Positions 23,528-33,931 of a stretch of DNA of 64,000 nt are shown here, one piece after another. The translations under genes and the position numbers were made by a program. Source of the DNA: Klebsiella oxytoca (GTDB taxonomy: Bacteria > Pseudomonadota > Gammaproteobacteria > Enterobacterales > Enterobacteriaceae); assembly GCF_009707385.1 (NCBI RefSeq), contig NZ_CP046115.1, forward strand, positions 4,030,001 to 4,094,000. Reading direction: 5' to 3'. Within the stretch, counting starts at the first letter, position 1. Every line of letters begins with the position of its first letter. The notes under the pieces are model-generated. The model worked only from the letters and a program-made list of their open reading frames with translations. It made no database searches and was not told where the DNA came from.

Positions 23528-23630
23528 TGGATGCCTCCAGGCAGTGTTTATTCGATTTTGGCCTTTGCGGCCAATTGGTAAAACCATTGTTGTATGCATG
23601 TATATATATCAGCCGGACATCCGGTATTCA

Positions 23631-23644
23631 TTGATTTAAATCAA
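23631..23644. promoter_or_regulatory. FNR site II of grcA
   Basis: TTGAT-TTAA-ATCAA is a perfect FNR box centred at 23637.5, about 110 bases upstream of the grcA start. It would be at -40.5 if transcription starts near 23597. Confidence 0.82.
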
Positions 23645-23683
23645 CAAAAACCATGCAACAACAGTGGGTATAGCTGGATATTA

Positions 23684-23697
23684 TTGTTTTACATCAA
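23684..23697. promoter_or_regulatory. FNR site I of grcA (one mismatch)
   Basis: TTGTT-TTAC-ATCAA, centred at 23690.5, exactly 53 bp upstream of the first FNR site. This is the same spacing as the -40.5/-93.5 pair of E. coli yfiD, where occupation of the distal site lowers expression under full anaerobiosis. Confidence 0.7.
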
Positions 23698-23836
23698 GTT
23701 ACGCCACTCACGACGCCAAATAAATTTGTAAATTTTCAATTTTTTTTGCATGAAGAGCGTCAATCGCGTGGAGCAAATTTTGTGTTGTAGAAAGATACAG
23801 TTAAGCTATGGCGACGACACTTTGCAGGAGAGCAAA

Positions 23837-24526
23837 ATGACCACCCCATTAACCTGGCACGATGTGCTGGCAGAAGAGAAGCAGCAGCCCTGGTTTGTTA
23901 ATACCCTGAAAACCGTAGCGGAAGAACGCCAGTCGGGAATCACCATCTATCCCCCACAAAAAGATGTCTTTAACGCGTTTCGTTATACTGAGCTAAGCGA
24001 TGTAAAAGTAGTGATCCTGGGCCAGGATCCCTATCATGGGCCAGGACAGGCTCACGGCCTTGCCTTCTCAGTCCTACCGGGGATCGCGACTCCTCCATCG
24101 CTGCTAAATATGTATAAAGAACTGGAAGGCACAATACCTGGCTTTCAGCGGCCGAATCATGGTTATCTCGAAAGCTGGGCGCGTCAGGGGGTTTTATTGC
24201 TCAATACCGTATTAACGGTACGAGCAGGACAAGCGCATTCTCATGCCAGCCTCGGTTGGGAAACCTTTACCGATAAAGTGATTTCATTGATTAACCAGCA
24301 CCGGGAAGGCGTAGTATTTCTTCTGTGGGGGTCGCATGCGCAGAAGAAGGGAGCGATAATCGATCGCCAGCGCCATTGCGTACTCAAAGCACCGCATCCG
24401 TCGCCGCTATCGGCCCACCGCGGCTTCTTTGGTAGTAATCATTTCGTTAAGACAAATCAATGGCTTGCCGAACGCGGCGAAACGCCGATTGACTGGATGC
24501 CCAAACTGCCAGCTGAAAGCGAATAA
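23837..24526 (+). CDS. ung: Uracil-DNA glycosylase
   Basis: 229 residues, identical in length to E. coli Ung. It excises uracil from DNA to start base excision repair. The water-activating loop [17 protein letters not shown] (catalytic Asp near residue 64) and the DNA-intercalation loop [14 protein letters not shown] (His near 187) are intact. The ATG at 23837 has AGGAG six bases before it; the 29-codon upstream extension to 23750 is dropped. Confidence 0.98.
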   Translation: MTTPLTWHDVLAEEKQQPWFVNTLKTVAEERQSGITIYPPQKDVFNAFRYTELSDVKVVILGQDPYHGPGQAHGLAFSVLPGIATPPSLLNMYKELEGTIPGFQRPNHGYLESWARQGVLLLNTVLTVRAGQAHSHASLGWETFTDKVISLINQHREGVVFLLWGSHAQKKGAIIDRQRHCVLKAPHPSPLSAHRGFFGSNHFVKTNQWLAERGETPIDWMPKLPAESE

Positions 24527-24546
24527 TCACAACTAACGCTAAAACC

Positions 24547-24574
24547 AAAATGCCAGCATTACGCTGGCATTTTT
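24547..24574. terminator. Terminator between ung and yfiF
   Basis: AATGCCAGC/GCTGGCATT stem with A and T runs on both sides, serving the two convergent genes. Confidence 0.85.
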
Positions 24575-24590
24575 GGCTCTGAAATAAGGC

Positions 24591-25664
24591 TCAAGCCTTG
24601 TTCTGCCGCCACCATTCAGCCAGCAGCACACCGGTCGCAACCGAAACGTTCAGGCTTTCTACGTTGCCGGTGCCTTCGATAGCGATATTCAGATCGGCGC
24701 TGGAAATAGCCGCGTCGGAAAGACCGTCGCTCTCCTGCCCTAATACCAGCACCATTTTCTTCGGCAGCTCGGCTTTAAACAGCGGAGTGCCGTTATGGCT
24801 GGAGGTAGAAACAATTGCGTAGCCCGCTTTACGGAAGCGTTCAAGCGTATCAATAAAGCTGTCGCCGGTGATCGGCTCAACGTGTTCTGCACCGCCTTCT
24901 GCGGTACGAATCGCGGCACCAGACTCCATTACGCCAGCATCCTGTACAACAACGCCCTTCACGCCGAAGTGCGCGCAGCTGCGCATAATCGCGCCGAGGT
25001 TATGCGGGTTACCGACATCTTCCAGCGCCAGAACGCAATCTTCAGCATCGGCTTTAGCAACCCACTGCTCAACGGAGGTGCCATGACGTTTTTTAATCAG
25101 GAAGCAAACGCCGCCGTGATGTTCTGTTCCAGATGCTTTCGCCAGCTCAGCTTCATCAACCACATGATAGGCTTTACGATTAGCCGCCATCCAGCGCAGG
25201 GCTTCTTTGAAGCGCGGGGTCACGCTCTGGATAAACCAGGCGCGCACAATGGCATCCGGACGGCTCTGGAAGAGCGCCTGACAGGCATTTTCACCATAGA
25301 CCCGGGTCTCTTCCGCACGCTGGCGGCGTAGTACTTCAGGATCGATAAAGCTTTTCCCGCTGATCCCGCCGTGATCCGCTTTTACCGGCGTCTCATCGCC
25401 CGGCGCGCGGGACACGGTACGCCACGGCGAGGTACCCTCACCGCCGAAGCCTTCACGCTTGCGATCGTCACGTTTACGATCGCCGCCTCGGCTCTCTTTT
25501 TCATCGCGCGCAGGGCGGTTACGACCATCAACACGAGATTTTCCTGGACGTCCCCCACCTTTCCCGGTACGCGGGTTATGGGTACGTCGGTCAGAATCAT
25601 CATCACTGCGGACATACATCACTTTGACCTTGCCGCTTTTATTTTTCAGTTCGTCGTCGCTCAT
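24591..25664 (-). CDS. yfiF: tRNA/rRNA methyltransferase YfiF (SpoU family)
   Basis: About 357 residues. A basic, low-complexity N-terminal region of about 110 residues (rich in R, K, G, D) precedes a substrate-binding domain ([15 protein letters not shown]) and a SpoU/TrmH SPOUT domain ([42 protein letters not shown]). E. coli YfiF lacks an established substrate as far as I know. The ATG at 25662-25664 sits 8 bases after GGAG. Confidence 0.92.
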   Translation of the reverse strand: MSDDELKNKSGKVKVMYVRSDDDSDRRTHNPRTGKGGGRPGKSRVDGRNRPARDEKESRGGDRKRDDRKREGFGGEGTSPWRTVSRAPGDETPVKADHGGISGKSFIDPEVLRRQRAEETRVYGENACQALFQSRPDAIVRAWFIQSVTPRFKEALRWMAANRKAYHVVDEAELAKASGTEHHGGVCFLIKKRHGTSVEQWVAKADAEDCVLALEDVGNPHNLGAIMRSCAHFGVKGVVVQDAGVMESGAAIRTAEGGAEHVEPITGDSFIDTLERFRKAGYAIVSTSSHNGTPLFKAELPKKMVLVLGQESDGLSDAAISSADLNIAIEGTGNVESLNVSVATGVLLAEWWRQNKA

Positions 25665-25867
25665 CAATTTTCTCCACCTGCGCTGCGCGAAGCGCGCAGA
25701 TTACCCGATGTGCCATCACTTAGCCATTATTTCATTTAAAAGCCTGAGTCTATCGTATTCATTGAATAAATCTCATTGTCCTTTATTAGCAGTGCGTCGA
25801 TAATATGTAACATTCAAGAAACAAATCGGCCACGTGCCGCGCTGCAACCCATAACCAGAGGTTAGTT

Positions 25868-26293
25868 ATGAATACCGTTTGTGCCAGTTGTCAGGCTCTG
25901 AACCGCCTCCCCGACGATCGTAGTGCCGATGGCGCGAAATGCGGGCGCTGTGGTCACGATCTTTTTGATGGCGACGTTATCAACGCGACCGGGGCAACGC
26001 TGGATAAACTACTGAAGGACGATCTCCCCGTTGTCGTTGATTTCTGGGCGCCATGGTGTGGCCCCTGCCGTAACTTTGCGCCAATCTTTGAAGATGTGGC
26101 GGAAGAACGCAGCGGCGAAATGCGTTTCGTGAAAGTAAATACCGAAATGGAACGTGAATTAAGCGCTCGCTTCCGCATTCGCAGCATCCCGACCATTATG
26201 ATGTTCAAAAATGGTGAAGTCATCGACATGCTGAACGGCGCCGTGCCTAAGGCGCCTTTCGATAGCTGGCTAAACGAAGCTGGCCAGCAGTAA
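25868..26293 (+). CDS. trxC: Thioredoxin 2
   Basis: 141 residues. The N-terminal zinc-binding extension carries two CxxC pairs (CASC and CGRC). A thioredoxin domain follows, with the active site [14 protein letters not shown] and the cis-Pro segment RSIPTIMMF. It reduces disulfides under oxidative stress; in E. coli trxC belongs to the OxyR regulon. I could not pick out a convincing OxyR site in the 200 bases upstream. Confidence 0.98.
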   Translation: MNTVCASCQALNRLPDDRSADGAKCGRCGHDLFDGDVINATGATLDKLLKDDLPVVVDFWAPWCGPCRNFAPIFEDVAEERSGEMRFVKVNTEMERELSARFRIRSIPTIMMFKNGEVIDMLNGAVPKAPFDSWLNEAGQQ

Positions 26294-26300
26294 AGCTTAC

Positions 26301-26325
26301 GGGGCACCGCTTGTGCCCCGTTTTT
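26301..26325 (+). terminator. trxC terminator
   Basis: GGGGCAC/GTGCCCC hairpin followed by five T residues, 7 bases after the trxC stop. Confidence 0.88.
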
Positions 26326-26362
26326 ACCTCTGCGACAATGGCGTTTTTTCTTAGCGATCCCC

Positions 26363-27061
26363 ATGACTGATAACGCCGTCCTTCGTCTTCGCGCCGAACG
26401 TCTCGCGCGCGCCACCCGGCCTTTTCTTGCCCGCGGTAACCGTGTCCACCGCTGCCAGCGCTGCCTGCTGCCGTTAAAGCAATGCCTCTGCGCAACCCTA
26501 AATCCGGTTACCGCTACCAGCCGTTTTTGCCTGGTGATGTTCGACACTGAGCCAATGAAGCCCAGCAACACCGGACGCCTGATAGCCGATATCCTGCCGG
26601 ATACCACAGCATTTCAGTGGTCACGAACCGAACCGCCGCAGGCGCTTCTTGATTTAGTCTCCGACGAGCGATATCAGCCAATGGTCGTTTTTCCTGCGTC
26701 TTATGCAGGTTCAGAGCGCCAGGTACTTAATTCTCCGCTGGCGGGTAAACCGCCGCTGTTTATTATGCTCGACGGCACCTGGCCCGAAGCGCGAAAAATG
26801 TTCCGCAAAAGCCCGTGGCTTGATGCGCTGCCGATTATTTCCGTCGACCTGTCGCGCATTTCCGCTTATCACCTGCGGGAAGCGCACGCAGAAGGGCAGT
26901 ACTGTACCGCTGAGGTCGCTATTGCACTGCTGGATCTCACGGGGGATGAAACCGCCGCCACCGCCCTTGGCGATCACTTCAGCTTATTCAGATCGCGCTA
27001 TCTGGCAGGAAAAACGCAGCATAAGGGCAGTATCACAGCACAACTTACGGAAAACGTTTAA
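26363..27061 (+). CDS. tapT: tRNA-uridine aminocarboxypropyltransferase (DTW domain)
   Basis: 232 residues, as in E. coli TapT (YfiP), which forms acp3U at position 47 of several tRNAs using SAM. The N-terminal zinc-ribbon-like cysteines are RCQRCLLPLKQCLC, and the DTW-family motif appears as LDGTWPEARKM. PMKPSNTGRL matches the family signature. It is followed after 35 bases by pat, probably one transcript. Confidence 0.95.
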   Translation: MTDNAVLRLRAERLARATRPFLARGNRVHRCQRCLLPLKQCLCATLNPVTATSRFCLVMFDTEPMKPSNTGRLIADILPDTTAFQWSRTEPPQALLDLVSDERYQPMVVFPASYAGSERQVLNSPLAGKPPLFIMLDGTWPEARKMFRKSPWLDALPIISVDLSRISAYHLREAHAEGQYCTAEVAIALLDLTGDETAATALGDHFSLFRSRYLAGKTQHKGSITAQLTENV

Positions 27062-27096
27062 AATCATTCGGTCACTGGAGATCAAAGGAGACCGGT

Positions 27097-29775
27097 ATGA
27101 GCCAACGAGGCCTGGAAGCATTGCTGCGGCCAAAGTCGATCGCCGTTATTGGCGCATCAATGAAACCACAGCGCGCCGGTTATCTGATGATGCGCAACCT
27201 GCTGGCCGGGGGATTTAACGGCCCTGTCCTTCCCGTTACGCCAGCCTGGAAAGCAGTTCAGGGCGTGCTGGCCTGGCCCACCGTGGATAGTTTGCCCTTC
27301 ACGCCCGATCTCGCCGTGCTGTGTACCAACGCCCGCAGAAATCTTGAGCTTCTGGAAGCGTTGGGGCAAAAAGGGTGCAAAACCTGCATCATTCTCTCTT
27401 CCATATCCGAACAATATCCCGCGCTGCTTGAGTGTGCCGCTCGCTACCAGATGCGGCTGCTCGGGCCAAATAGCCTTGGTCTTCTCGCTCCCTGGCAAGG
27501 TCTTAACGCCAGCTTTTCGCCGGTCCCTATTCATCGCGGCAAACTGGCGTTTATTTCGCAATCGGCGGCGGTCTCCAATACCATCCTCGACTGGGCTCAG
27601 CAGCGCGAGATGGGTTTTTCTTACTTTATTGCACTGGGAGATAGCCTGGACATCGACGTCGATGACCTGCTTGATTTCCTCGCTCGCGACAGTAAGACCA
27701 GCGCCATTCTGCTCTATCTTGAACATCTCAGCGATGCCCGCCGTTTTGTCTCCGCGGCCCGTAGCGCATCACGAAATAAGCCGATCCTGGTGATTAAAAG
27801 TGGACGAAGTCCTGCCGCACAAAAGCTGCTGCACGTCAATTCAGGTATGGATCCGGCCTGGGACGCCGCGATTCAGCGCGCGGGCTTGTTGCGGGTTCAG
27901 GATACTCACGAATTGTTCTCCGCGGTCGAAACCCTCAGCCACATGCGCCCGCTGCGCGGTGAGAAGCTGATGATTATCAGTAACGGTGCCGCTCCTGCTG
28001 CGCTGGCGCTGGATGAGCTTTGGCTGCGCAACGGCAAACTTGCCGCTCTCAGCGAAGAGACCAGCGATCGTCTCCGTCAGGCGTTACCTGAAACGATTGA
28101 TATCGCTAACCCGCTCGATCTCCGCGACGACGCCAGCAGCGAGCATTACCTCAAAGCGCTGAACGTGCTGCTGGATAGCCATGACTACGATGCGCTGCTG
28201 GTAATCCATTCACCCAGCGCAGCAGCTCCAGGCACAGAAAGCGCGCTGGCGCTGATTGACGCCCTGAAGCGCCATCCTCGCGGCAAGTACGTGACGGTTC
28301 TCACCAACTGGTGCGGTGAGTTCTCTTCACAGGAAGCGCGGCGTCTGTTTAGCGATGCGGGCTTGCCGACCTATCGAACCCCCGAAGGTACGATTACCGC
28401 CTTTATGCATATGGTTGAATATCGACGTAACCAGAAGCAGCTCAGGGAAACTCCGGTGCAGCCAGTCTCGTTAGCGACTAATACAGCCGAAGCGCATAGT
28501 CTGCTGCAACGCGCAATCAATGAAGGCGCTACGTCTCTGGATACCCATGAAGTAAGCCCCGTTCTGCGCGCTTACGGTATTCATACCCTACCGACGTGGA
28601 TTGCCGCCGATAGCGCTGAAGCCGTGCATATTGCCGAGCAGATTGGCTATCCCGTAGCACTGAAGCTGCGCTCGCCTGATATTCCACATAAGTCGGAAGT
28701 TCAGGGGGTTATGCTTTATCTGCGTACCGCCGTCGAAGTGCAGCAGGCTGCGGATGCGATTATCGATCGTGTCAAAATGACCTGGCCGCAGGCGCGCATT
28801 CACGGGCTGCTGGTGCAAAGTATGGCCAATCGCGCCGGAGCGCAGGAGCTGAGGGTTGTCGTAGAACATGACTCCGTTTTTGGGCCGCTTATCATGCTTG
28901 GCGAAGGCGGCGTAGAATGGCGTGCAGAGGATCAGGCCGCCGTCGCGCTCCCTCCGCTGAATATGAACCTTGCGCGCTACCTGGTTATCCAGGCCATCAA
29001 AAGTAAAAAAGTGCGCGGCCGCAGCGCGCTGCGACCTCTCGATATTCCCGGCCTGAGCCAGCTATTGGTACAGGTATCGAATTTAATTGTCGACTGCCCG
29101 GAAATTCAGCGTCTGGATATCCACCCTCTTCTGGCTTCCGGCCATGAGTTTACCGCGCTTGACGTGACGTTAACTCTCGCTCCATTCACCGGCGATAGTG
29201 AAAGCCGCCTCGCCATACGCCCTTATCCGCAGCAGCAGGAGGAGTGGGTGGTGATGAAGAATGGGGAACGCTGCCTTTTCCGTCCAATATTGCCGGAAGA
29301 TGAGCCGCAGCTGCTGGCCTTTATCGCTCAGGTCACGAAGGAAGATCTCTATTATCGTTACTTCAGTGAAATCAACGAATTTACTCATGATGATTTAGCG
29401 AATATGACGCAGATCGACTACGATCGAGAAATGGCCTTTGTTGCTGTGCGCATCACAAGTGAGGGAGATGAGATCCTCGGCGTGACGCGGGCTATCTCCG
29501 ATCCGGATAATATCGATGCCGAGTTTGCTGTACTGGTGCGCTCCGACCTGAAAGGTATGGGGTTAGGCCGCAAGCTCCTGGAAAAGTTGATTGCCTATAC
29601 GCAAAGCCACGGCCTGCAGCGGCTGAATGGCATCACCATGCCCAATAATAAAGGCATGATCGGGCTCGCCAGAAAGCTAGGATTCTCAGTTGATATTCAA
29701 CTTGAAGATGGGATTGTAAGTTTGTCTCTACAGCTTGTACCTGAGCAATTACAAACGGCTGACCGCAATTGTTGA
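27097..29775 (+). CDS. pat: Protein lysine acetyltransferase Pat (YfiQ/PatZ)
   Basis: 892 residues. The N-terminal part of about 700 residues is an NDP-forming acyl-CoA synthetase-like region (CoA-binding PKSIAVIGAS at residues 10-20, then ligase and ATP-grasp domains). The C-terminal GNAT domain starts near residue 725 (GERCLFRPILPEDE), with acetyl-CoA-binding RSDLKGMGLGRKLLEKLI. It acetylates and inactivates acetyl-CoA synthetase and modifies other proteins. It is preceded by AAAGGAGACC. Gene order tapT-pat-pssA is conserved. Confidence 0.96.
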   Translation: MSQRGLEALLRPKSIAVIGASMKPQRAGYLMMRNLLAGGFNGPVLPVTPAWKAVQGVLAWPTVDSLPFTPDLAVLCTNARRNLELLEALGQKGCKTCIILSSISEQYPALLECAARYQMRLLGPNSLGLLAPWQGLNASFSPVPIHRGKLAFISQSAAVSNTILDWAQQREMGFSYFIALGDSLDIDVDDLLDFLARDSKTSAILLYLEHLSDARRFVSAARSASRNKPILVIKSGRSPAAQKLLHVNSGMDPAWDAAIQRAGLLRVQDTHELFSAVETLSHMRPLRGEKLMIISNGAAPAALALDELWLRNGKLAALSEETSDRLRQALPETIDIANPLDLRDDASSEHYLKALNVLLDSHDYDALLVIHSPSAAAPGTESALALIDALKRHPRGKYVTVLTNWCGEFSSQEARRLFSDAGLPTYRTPEGTITAFMHMVEYRRNQKQLRETPVQPVSLATNTAEAHSLLQRAINEGATSLDTHEVSPVLRAYGIHTLPTWIAADSAEAVHIAEQIGYPVALKLRSPDIPHKSEVQGVMLYLRTAVEVQQAADAIIDRVKMTWPQARIHGLLVQSMANRAGAQELRVVVEHDSVFGPLIMLGEGGVEWRAEDQAAVALPPLNMNLARYLVIQAIKSKKVRGRSALRPLDIPGLSQLLVQVSNLIVDCPEIQRLDIHPLLASGHEFTALDVTLTLAPFTGDSESRLAIRPYPQQQEEWVVMKNGERCLFRPILPEDEPQLLAFIAQVTKEDLYYRYFSEINEFTHDDLANMTQIDYDREMAFVAVRITSEGDEILGVTRAISDPDNIDAEFAVLVRSDLKGMGLGRKLLEKLIAYTQSHGLQRLNGITMPNNKGMIGLARKLGFSVDIQLEDGIVSLSLQLVPEQLQTADRNC

Positions 29776-29868
29776 CTACTTTAACGGGTAGTAATGGTAT
29801 TATTGCCCGCTTACGTCGTCTGCATGGTACAGAAGACCCTTCAATAAACAGAGAAGAAACGCACTGTG

Positions 29869-31224
29869 ATGTTGTCAAAATTTAAACGCAATAAACATCA
29901 ACAACACCTTGCCCAACTCCCTAAGCTTTCTCAGTCAGTTGATGATATCGAGTTCTTTTACGCTCCGGCAGATTTTCGGCAAGCGTTACTGGCCAGAATA
30001 GCTCAAGCCACCCAGCGTATTTGTATTATTGCGCTCTATCTGGAACAGGATGATGGCGGCAAAGGAATTTTGCAGGCGCTATATGACGCTAAGCGTCAGC
30101 GTCCGCAATTAGATGTCCAGGTGCTGGTCGACTGGCATCGCGCCCAGCGCGGGCGTATTGGCGTCGCGGCGTCTGATACCAATGCCGACTGGTACTGCCG
30201 CATGGCGCAGGAGAATCCCGGCGTCGATATTCCGGTTTATGGCGTTCCAGTCAATACCCGGGAAGCGCTCGGTGTCCTCCATTTCAAAGGCTTTATCATT
30301 GATGATAGCGTTCTCTATAGCGGCGCCAGCCTTAATGATGTTTACCTGCATCAACACGATAAATACCGCTACGATCGCTACCAGTGCATTCGCAACGCGA
30401 AAATGGCAGATGTGATGTTCGACTGGGTTGAAAATAACCTGGTGCAGGGCCGTGGCGTTAATCGCCTTGACAGGACCGACCGTCCTAAAAGCCCGGAAAT
30501 CAAAAATGATATCCGTCAGTATCGCCAGGAGCTCCGCGATAGCAGCTATCATTTTTCTGGCGATGCTGGTGAAGATCAGCTATCTGTCACCCCGTTAGTT
30601 GGGCTGGGTAAAACTAGCCTGCTAAATAAAACGATTTTCCATCTGATGCCCTGTGCTGAGCACAAACTGACGATCTGCACCCCTTATTTTAACCTGCCAG
30701 CCCTGCTGGTACGTAATATCATTCAGCTGTTACGCAGTGGGAAAAAAGTCGAAATTATCGTTGGCGATAAAACCGCTAATGATTTCTATATTCCGGAAGA
30801 TCAGCCGTTTAAAATTATCGGCGCTCTGCCCTATCTTTATGAAATCAATCTGCGGCGATTCCTGAGCCGACTGCAGTATTATGTCAATACCGATCAGCTC
30901 ATTGTCCGTTTATGGAAAGACGATGATAACAGCTACCACCTGAAAGGCATGTGGGTGGATGACGAGTGGATGCTCCTGACCGGCAACAACCTGAATCCAC
31001 GCGCCTGGCGACTGGATTTAGAAAACGCGATCCTTATTCACGATCCGAAGCATCAGCTCGGCGCAATGCGCGAAAAAGAGTTAAGCCTCATCCGCAAACA
31101 CACCACCATCGTCAAACACTATCGCGATCTCCAAAGTATTGCTGACTATCCAATAAAGGTACGCAAACTGATCAGGCGTCTGCGACGTATTCGAATCGAT
31201 CGTCTTATCAGCCGCATTCTCTGA
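29869..31224 (+). CDS. pssA: CDP-diacylglycerol-serine O-phosphatidyltransferase
   Basis: 451 residues. PLD-superfamily phosphatidylserine synthase, the committed step to phosphatidylethanolamine; it associates with ribosomes and the inner membrane. Two HKD motifs are visible: [20 protein letters not shown] and [20 protein letters not shown]. The C-terminus is basic ([20 protein letters not shown]). I started at the ATG 29869; a GTG immediately before it is also in frame. Confidence 0.98.
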   Translation: MLSKFKRNKHQQHLAQLPKLSQSVDDIEFFYAPADFRQALLARIAQATQRICIIALYLEQDDGGKGILQALYDAKRQRPQLDVQVLVDWHRAQRGRIGVAASDTNADWYCRMAQENPGVDIPVYGVPVNTREALGVLHFKGFIIDDSVLYSGASLNDVYLHQHDKYRYDRYQCIRNAKMADVMFDWVENNLVQGRGVNRLDRTDRPKSPEIKNDIRQYRQELRDSSYHFSGDAGEDQLSVTPLVGLGKTSLLNKTIFHLMPCAEHKLTICTPYFNLPALLVRNIIQLLRSGKKVEIIVGDKTANDFYIPEDQPFKIIGALPYLYEINLRRFLSRLQYYVNTDQLIVRLWKDDDNSYHLKGMWVDDEWMLLTGNNLNPRAWRLDLENAILIHDPKHQLGAMREKELSLIRKHTTIVKHYRDLQSIADYPIKVRKLIRRLRRIRIDRLISRIL

Positions 31225-31230
31225 ATTACC

Positions 31231-31252
31231 GCCCCGTCATCGGGGCTTTTTT
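31231..31252 (+). terminator. pssA terminator
   Basis: GCCCCG/CGGGGC hairpin with TCAT-type loop and six T residues, directly after the pssA stop and 12 bases before yfiM. Confidence 0.82.
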
Positions 31253-31264
31253 CCTGGACTTTCT

Positions 31265-31591
31265 ATGCGCCTCATCATGCTTATCGCCCCGCTATTATTA
31301 CTGACTGGCTGTAGCCATATGGCTAATGATTCATGGAGCGGTCAGGATAAAGCCCAACACTTTCTCGCATCAGCGATGCTCTCTGCGGCGGGCAATGAAT
31401 ATGCTCAGCATCAGGGCTATAGTCGCGACCGCAGCGCCGCAATTGGCTTTATGTTTTCGGTGAGCTTAGGCGCGTCGAAGGAGCTATGGGACAGCCGCCC
31501 ATCCGGGAGCGGCTGGAGCTGGAAGGACTTTGCCTGGGATGTGGCAGGAGCCACAACCGGCTATGCGGTATGGCAACTGGCACATCAATAA
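31265..31591 (+). CDS. yfiM: YfiM family lipoprotein
   Basis: 108 residues. Signal peptide with lipobox LLTGC (Cys at residue 16), so the mature protein is lipid-anchored. The rest is nearly identical to E. coli YfiM ([60 protein letters not shown]). The HDxxH-like and WDxxG pattern suggests a small membrane-associated domain. No function is known to me. It converges on kgtP with 2 bases between the stops. Confidence 0.92.
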   Translation: MRLIMLIAPLLLLTGCSHMANDSWSGQDKAQHFLASAMLSAAGNEYAQHQGYSRDRSAAIGFMFSVSLGASKELWDSRPSGSGWSWKDFAWDVAGATTGYAVWQLAHQ

Positions 31592-31593
31592 CC

Positions 31594-32892
31594 CTACAAA
31601 CGGAGTCCTTTACCCTTACGGTGTAGCGTCAGGGAAACCAGGAAAGCAATGGCTCCCATGACGGTCACGTACCAGTAAAAGGCATGCTCAATTCCCGCTG
31701 ATTTTAACGATAGCGCGACATACTCCGCCGAGCCCCCAAACAGCGCATTGGCGACGGCATAAGAAAGCCCAACGCCCAGAGCACGTACCTGGGCTGGAAA
31801 CATTTCGGCCTTCAGAATACCGCTGATTGAGGTATAGAAGCTCACGATTAGCAGCGCACATATCACTAATGCAAATGCCGCATACGGCGAACTTACATTC
31901 TGTAGCGCATTCAGAATCGGAACCGTAAAGACGGTGACCAGTACGCCAAAGCAGAGCATAGAACTACGGCGACCAATCTTATCCGAGAGAGCGCCAAAAA
32001 GCGGCTGAACCAGCATATAAACAAATAAAGCAGCGGTCATAATCATGCTGGCGGTACCCGCCGTCATGCCTGCAGTATTGACCAGATATTTCTGCATATA
32101 GGTGGTGAAAGTATAAAAACTTAATGACCCCGCGGCAGTAAAGCCCAGCACCATAATAAATGCCTTGCGGTTACGCCATAGCCCTTTAAACGAGCCCGCC
32201 TCTTTTAAGGAGCGAGTTTCCTGTTTAGACGTTTCATCTAATTGGCGTCGCAACCACAGGGCCACAACGGCTAATACTGCGCCAAGTGCAAAGGGAATAC
32301 GCCATCCCCACGCGTGAAGATCTTCATCGCTGAGGATCTGCTGTAATGCAACCACGACCAGCACCGCCAGAAGTTGCCCACCAATCAGCGTGACGTACTG
32401 AAAAGAGGCATAAAAACCTTTCTTACCCTCTACGGCAACTTCGCTCATATATGTCGCACCGGTACCATATTCCCCTCCGACAGATAATCCCTGGAATAAA
32501 CGGGCAAGCAATAGCAAAGCCGGAGCCCAGGTTCCTATCGTTTCATAACCCGGTAAGCAGGCAATCACCAGTGAACCAAAACACATCATGCAAACTGAAA
32601 TAAGCATAGAAGTTTTACGTCCACGGCGGTCAGCAATGCGCCCGAATATCCATCCCCCGATCGGACGCATCAGAAAGCCAGCAGCAAAGACTCCAGCAGT
32701 CTGTAACAACTGTGTTGTGGTATTTCCGGAAGGAAAGAAGATGTGCGCAAAGTAGAGTGAGCAAAATGAATAGACGTAAAAATCAAACCACTCAACCAGA
32801 TTCCCTGAGGATGCACCTACAATTGCCCATACACGGCGCCGGGTATCACCATGATCCGGTGATTCACGCTCGCTAATACTGCTCTCTGTCAT
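31594..32892 (-). CDS. kgtP: Alpha-ketoglutarate permease
   Basis: 432-residue major facilitator superfamily proton symporter with about 12 membrane helices. The MHS-type signature is present ([21 protein letters not shown] between helices 2 and 3; [11 protein letters not shown] in the second half). It imports 2-oxoglutarate. The ATG at 32890-32892 (MTESSISE) gives the E. coli length; the 21-codon upstream extension is dropped. A CRP site at the right distance precedes its promoter. Confidence 0.95.
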   Translation of the reverse strand: MTESSISERESPDHGDTRRRVWAIVGASSGNLVEWFDFYVYSFCSLYFAHIFFPSGNTTTQLLQTAGVFAAGFLMRPIGGWIFGRIADRRGRKTSMLISVCMMCFGSLVIACLPGYETIGTWAPALLLLARLFQGLSVGGEYGTGATYMSEVAVEGKKGFYASFQYVTLIGGQLLAVLVVVALQQILSDEDLHAWGWRIPFALGAVLAVVALWLRRQLDETSKQETRSLKEAGSFKGLWRNRKAFIMVLGFTAAGSLSFYTFTTYMQKYLVNTAGMTAGTASMIMTAALFVYMLVQPLFGALSDKIGRRSSMLCFGVLVTVFTVPILNALQNVSSPYAAFALVICALLIVSFYTSISGILKAEMFPAQVRALGVGLSYAVANALFGGSAEYVALSLKSAGIEHAFYWYVTVMGAIAFLVSLTLHRKGKGLRL

Positions 32893-32973
32893 TGTAATTC
32901 TGCTCCAGCAAAGACTGCAATCTGCCGTGTCGGGTGAACCAACGCAATCGGACAAATCAATTAGTGAACCAAA

Positions 32974-33015
32974 TGTTATATAATTGTTATTTTTTAGTTT
33001 GTGATATTATTCACA
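32974..33015 (-). promoter_or_regulatory. kgtP promoter with CRP site (class II geometry)
   Basis: TGTGA-TATTAT-TCACA (33000-33015) is a perfect CRP consensus. A minus-strand TATAAC (32974-32979) places the start near 32967, so CRP sits at about -40.5. This fits catabolite control of dicarboxylate uptake. Confidence 0.75.
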
Positions 33016-33178
33016 TTTTTTTTCGGGCACTGGGTTTTCGCGACGAAAAGTAGATTCTGAAGGCTTTAAAAAGTGAAATATGATGAAGCTCGGGTTATAA
33101 CAGATTTTTATATAGCCTGCTTTCTTTGACAATTCTACGAGATAAGCATGTCCACGCAGGATTTTATCCCCAGCGAGC

Positions 33179-33619
33179 CTAGTGTTTCTTTTTTCGTAAC
33201 AGATAATCTTCATCCTGACGAAGCTTATCCCACCACGCCTTGAATACGGTCGCCGCTGCGGCCTTTACAGGATCATTACCTCGCGTATTCAGTGAGCCAT
33301 CCTTTGCATATTTTTTACCACCTTTATAATTGGCATAGCGCCTTGCCCGCGTGTAGCCCATCTGAATAAACTTTCGTGCCATATCCATGCCGACGAAATC
33401 ATTCTGCTGTCGATAATGCTCAAAGAGCTGATATATTTTTTTGGCCGACTCGTTTGCTGATGCTTCATCTTTGTAGCGCCAGAAGGGAAGGATTTCGCTT
33501 TTATAGGGCTCAACCAACAGCACGCCCTGCTCACCTTTTCCTACCTGATACAGCTCCGGGTGCTGGCGAAAATCGATGGTGGAAAAATCTTGCTGGTAAT
33601 CAAAAGGCTTAATGGCCAC
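33179..33619 (-). CDS. DUF4385 family protein
   Basis: 146 residues, soluble, basic, rich in aromatic residues (FDYQQDFSTIDFRQHPELYQVGKGEQGVLLVEPYKSEILPFW; a RKFIQMGYTRARRYANYKGGKKY segment). I recognise the DUF4385 family by this pattern but know no function for it. The start is GTG (33617-33619) with AGAGGA in front. It is absent from this position in E. coli, so it is accessory. It sits between kgtP and the 3' end of the rRNA operon, on the same strand as both. Confidence 0.72.
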   Translation of the reverse strand: MAIKPFDYQQDFSTIDFRQHPELYQVGKGEQGVLLVEPYKSEILPFWRYKDEASANESAKKIYQLFEHYRQQNDFVGMDMARKFIQMGYTRARRYANYKGGKKYAKDGSLNTRGNDPVKAAAATVFKAWWDKLRQDEDYLLRKKKH

Positions 33620-33892
33620 AGTTTCCTCTCATATTGACTAAAACACCTTATTAGCCTGGTACATAAGGTAGAAGTGTAGAAGGAGGACTTTTCTGTATCG
33701 TATACAGAGAATCGGCATAAAAGCGGCAAATTCTTATTTTATAAAGACGGACGAAAGCTGAAAAGAGGAGTAAGACCCCGTTAGATTTACAGGAGAAATG
33801 ATAATCCACGTAGGCTACCTATGTCAGGATATGGAATGTTACCCATATAGGTACGGGAAGTTTATCGATATGTTTGCGGAAGACAAAAACGC
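33620..33892. other. AT-rich intergenic stretch between DUF4385 gene and rrn terminator
   Basis: Contains the likely promoter region of the DUF4385 gene and a short inverted repeat, CTGTAT/ATACAG (33693-33707). A 44-codon ORF with a good AGGAG begins at 33798 on the plus strand but runs through the rRNA terminator into 5S. No recognisable gene. Confidence 0.5.
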
Positions 33893-33917
33893 AAAAAGCC
33901 CATCCGTCAGGATGGGC
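33893..33917 (-). terminator. rRNA operon terminator
   Basis: GCCCATCC/GGATGGGC stem with a 4-base loop, followed on the minus strand by TTTTTGCGTTTTTG, 14 bases beyond the 5S end. Confidence 0.92.
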
Positions 33918-33931
33918 TCTTCACTGGTTTG

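Noticed and set aside
25668..25867. An OxyR site upstream of trxC
   Set aside because: E. coli trxC is OxyR-controlled, but I could not find a convincing ATAG-N7-CTAT array here.
33007..33213. A 68-codon minus-strand frame before kgtP
   Set aside because: It overlaps the DUF4385 3' end and the kgtP CRP site, has no ribosome-binding site of note and no recognisable homologue.
33693..33707. CTGTAT/ATACAG inverted repeat as a LexA box
   Set aside because: The spacing is CTGT-N7-ACAG, one base short of the N8 required by LexA.
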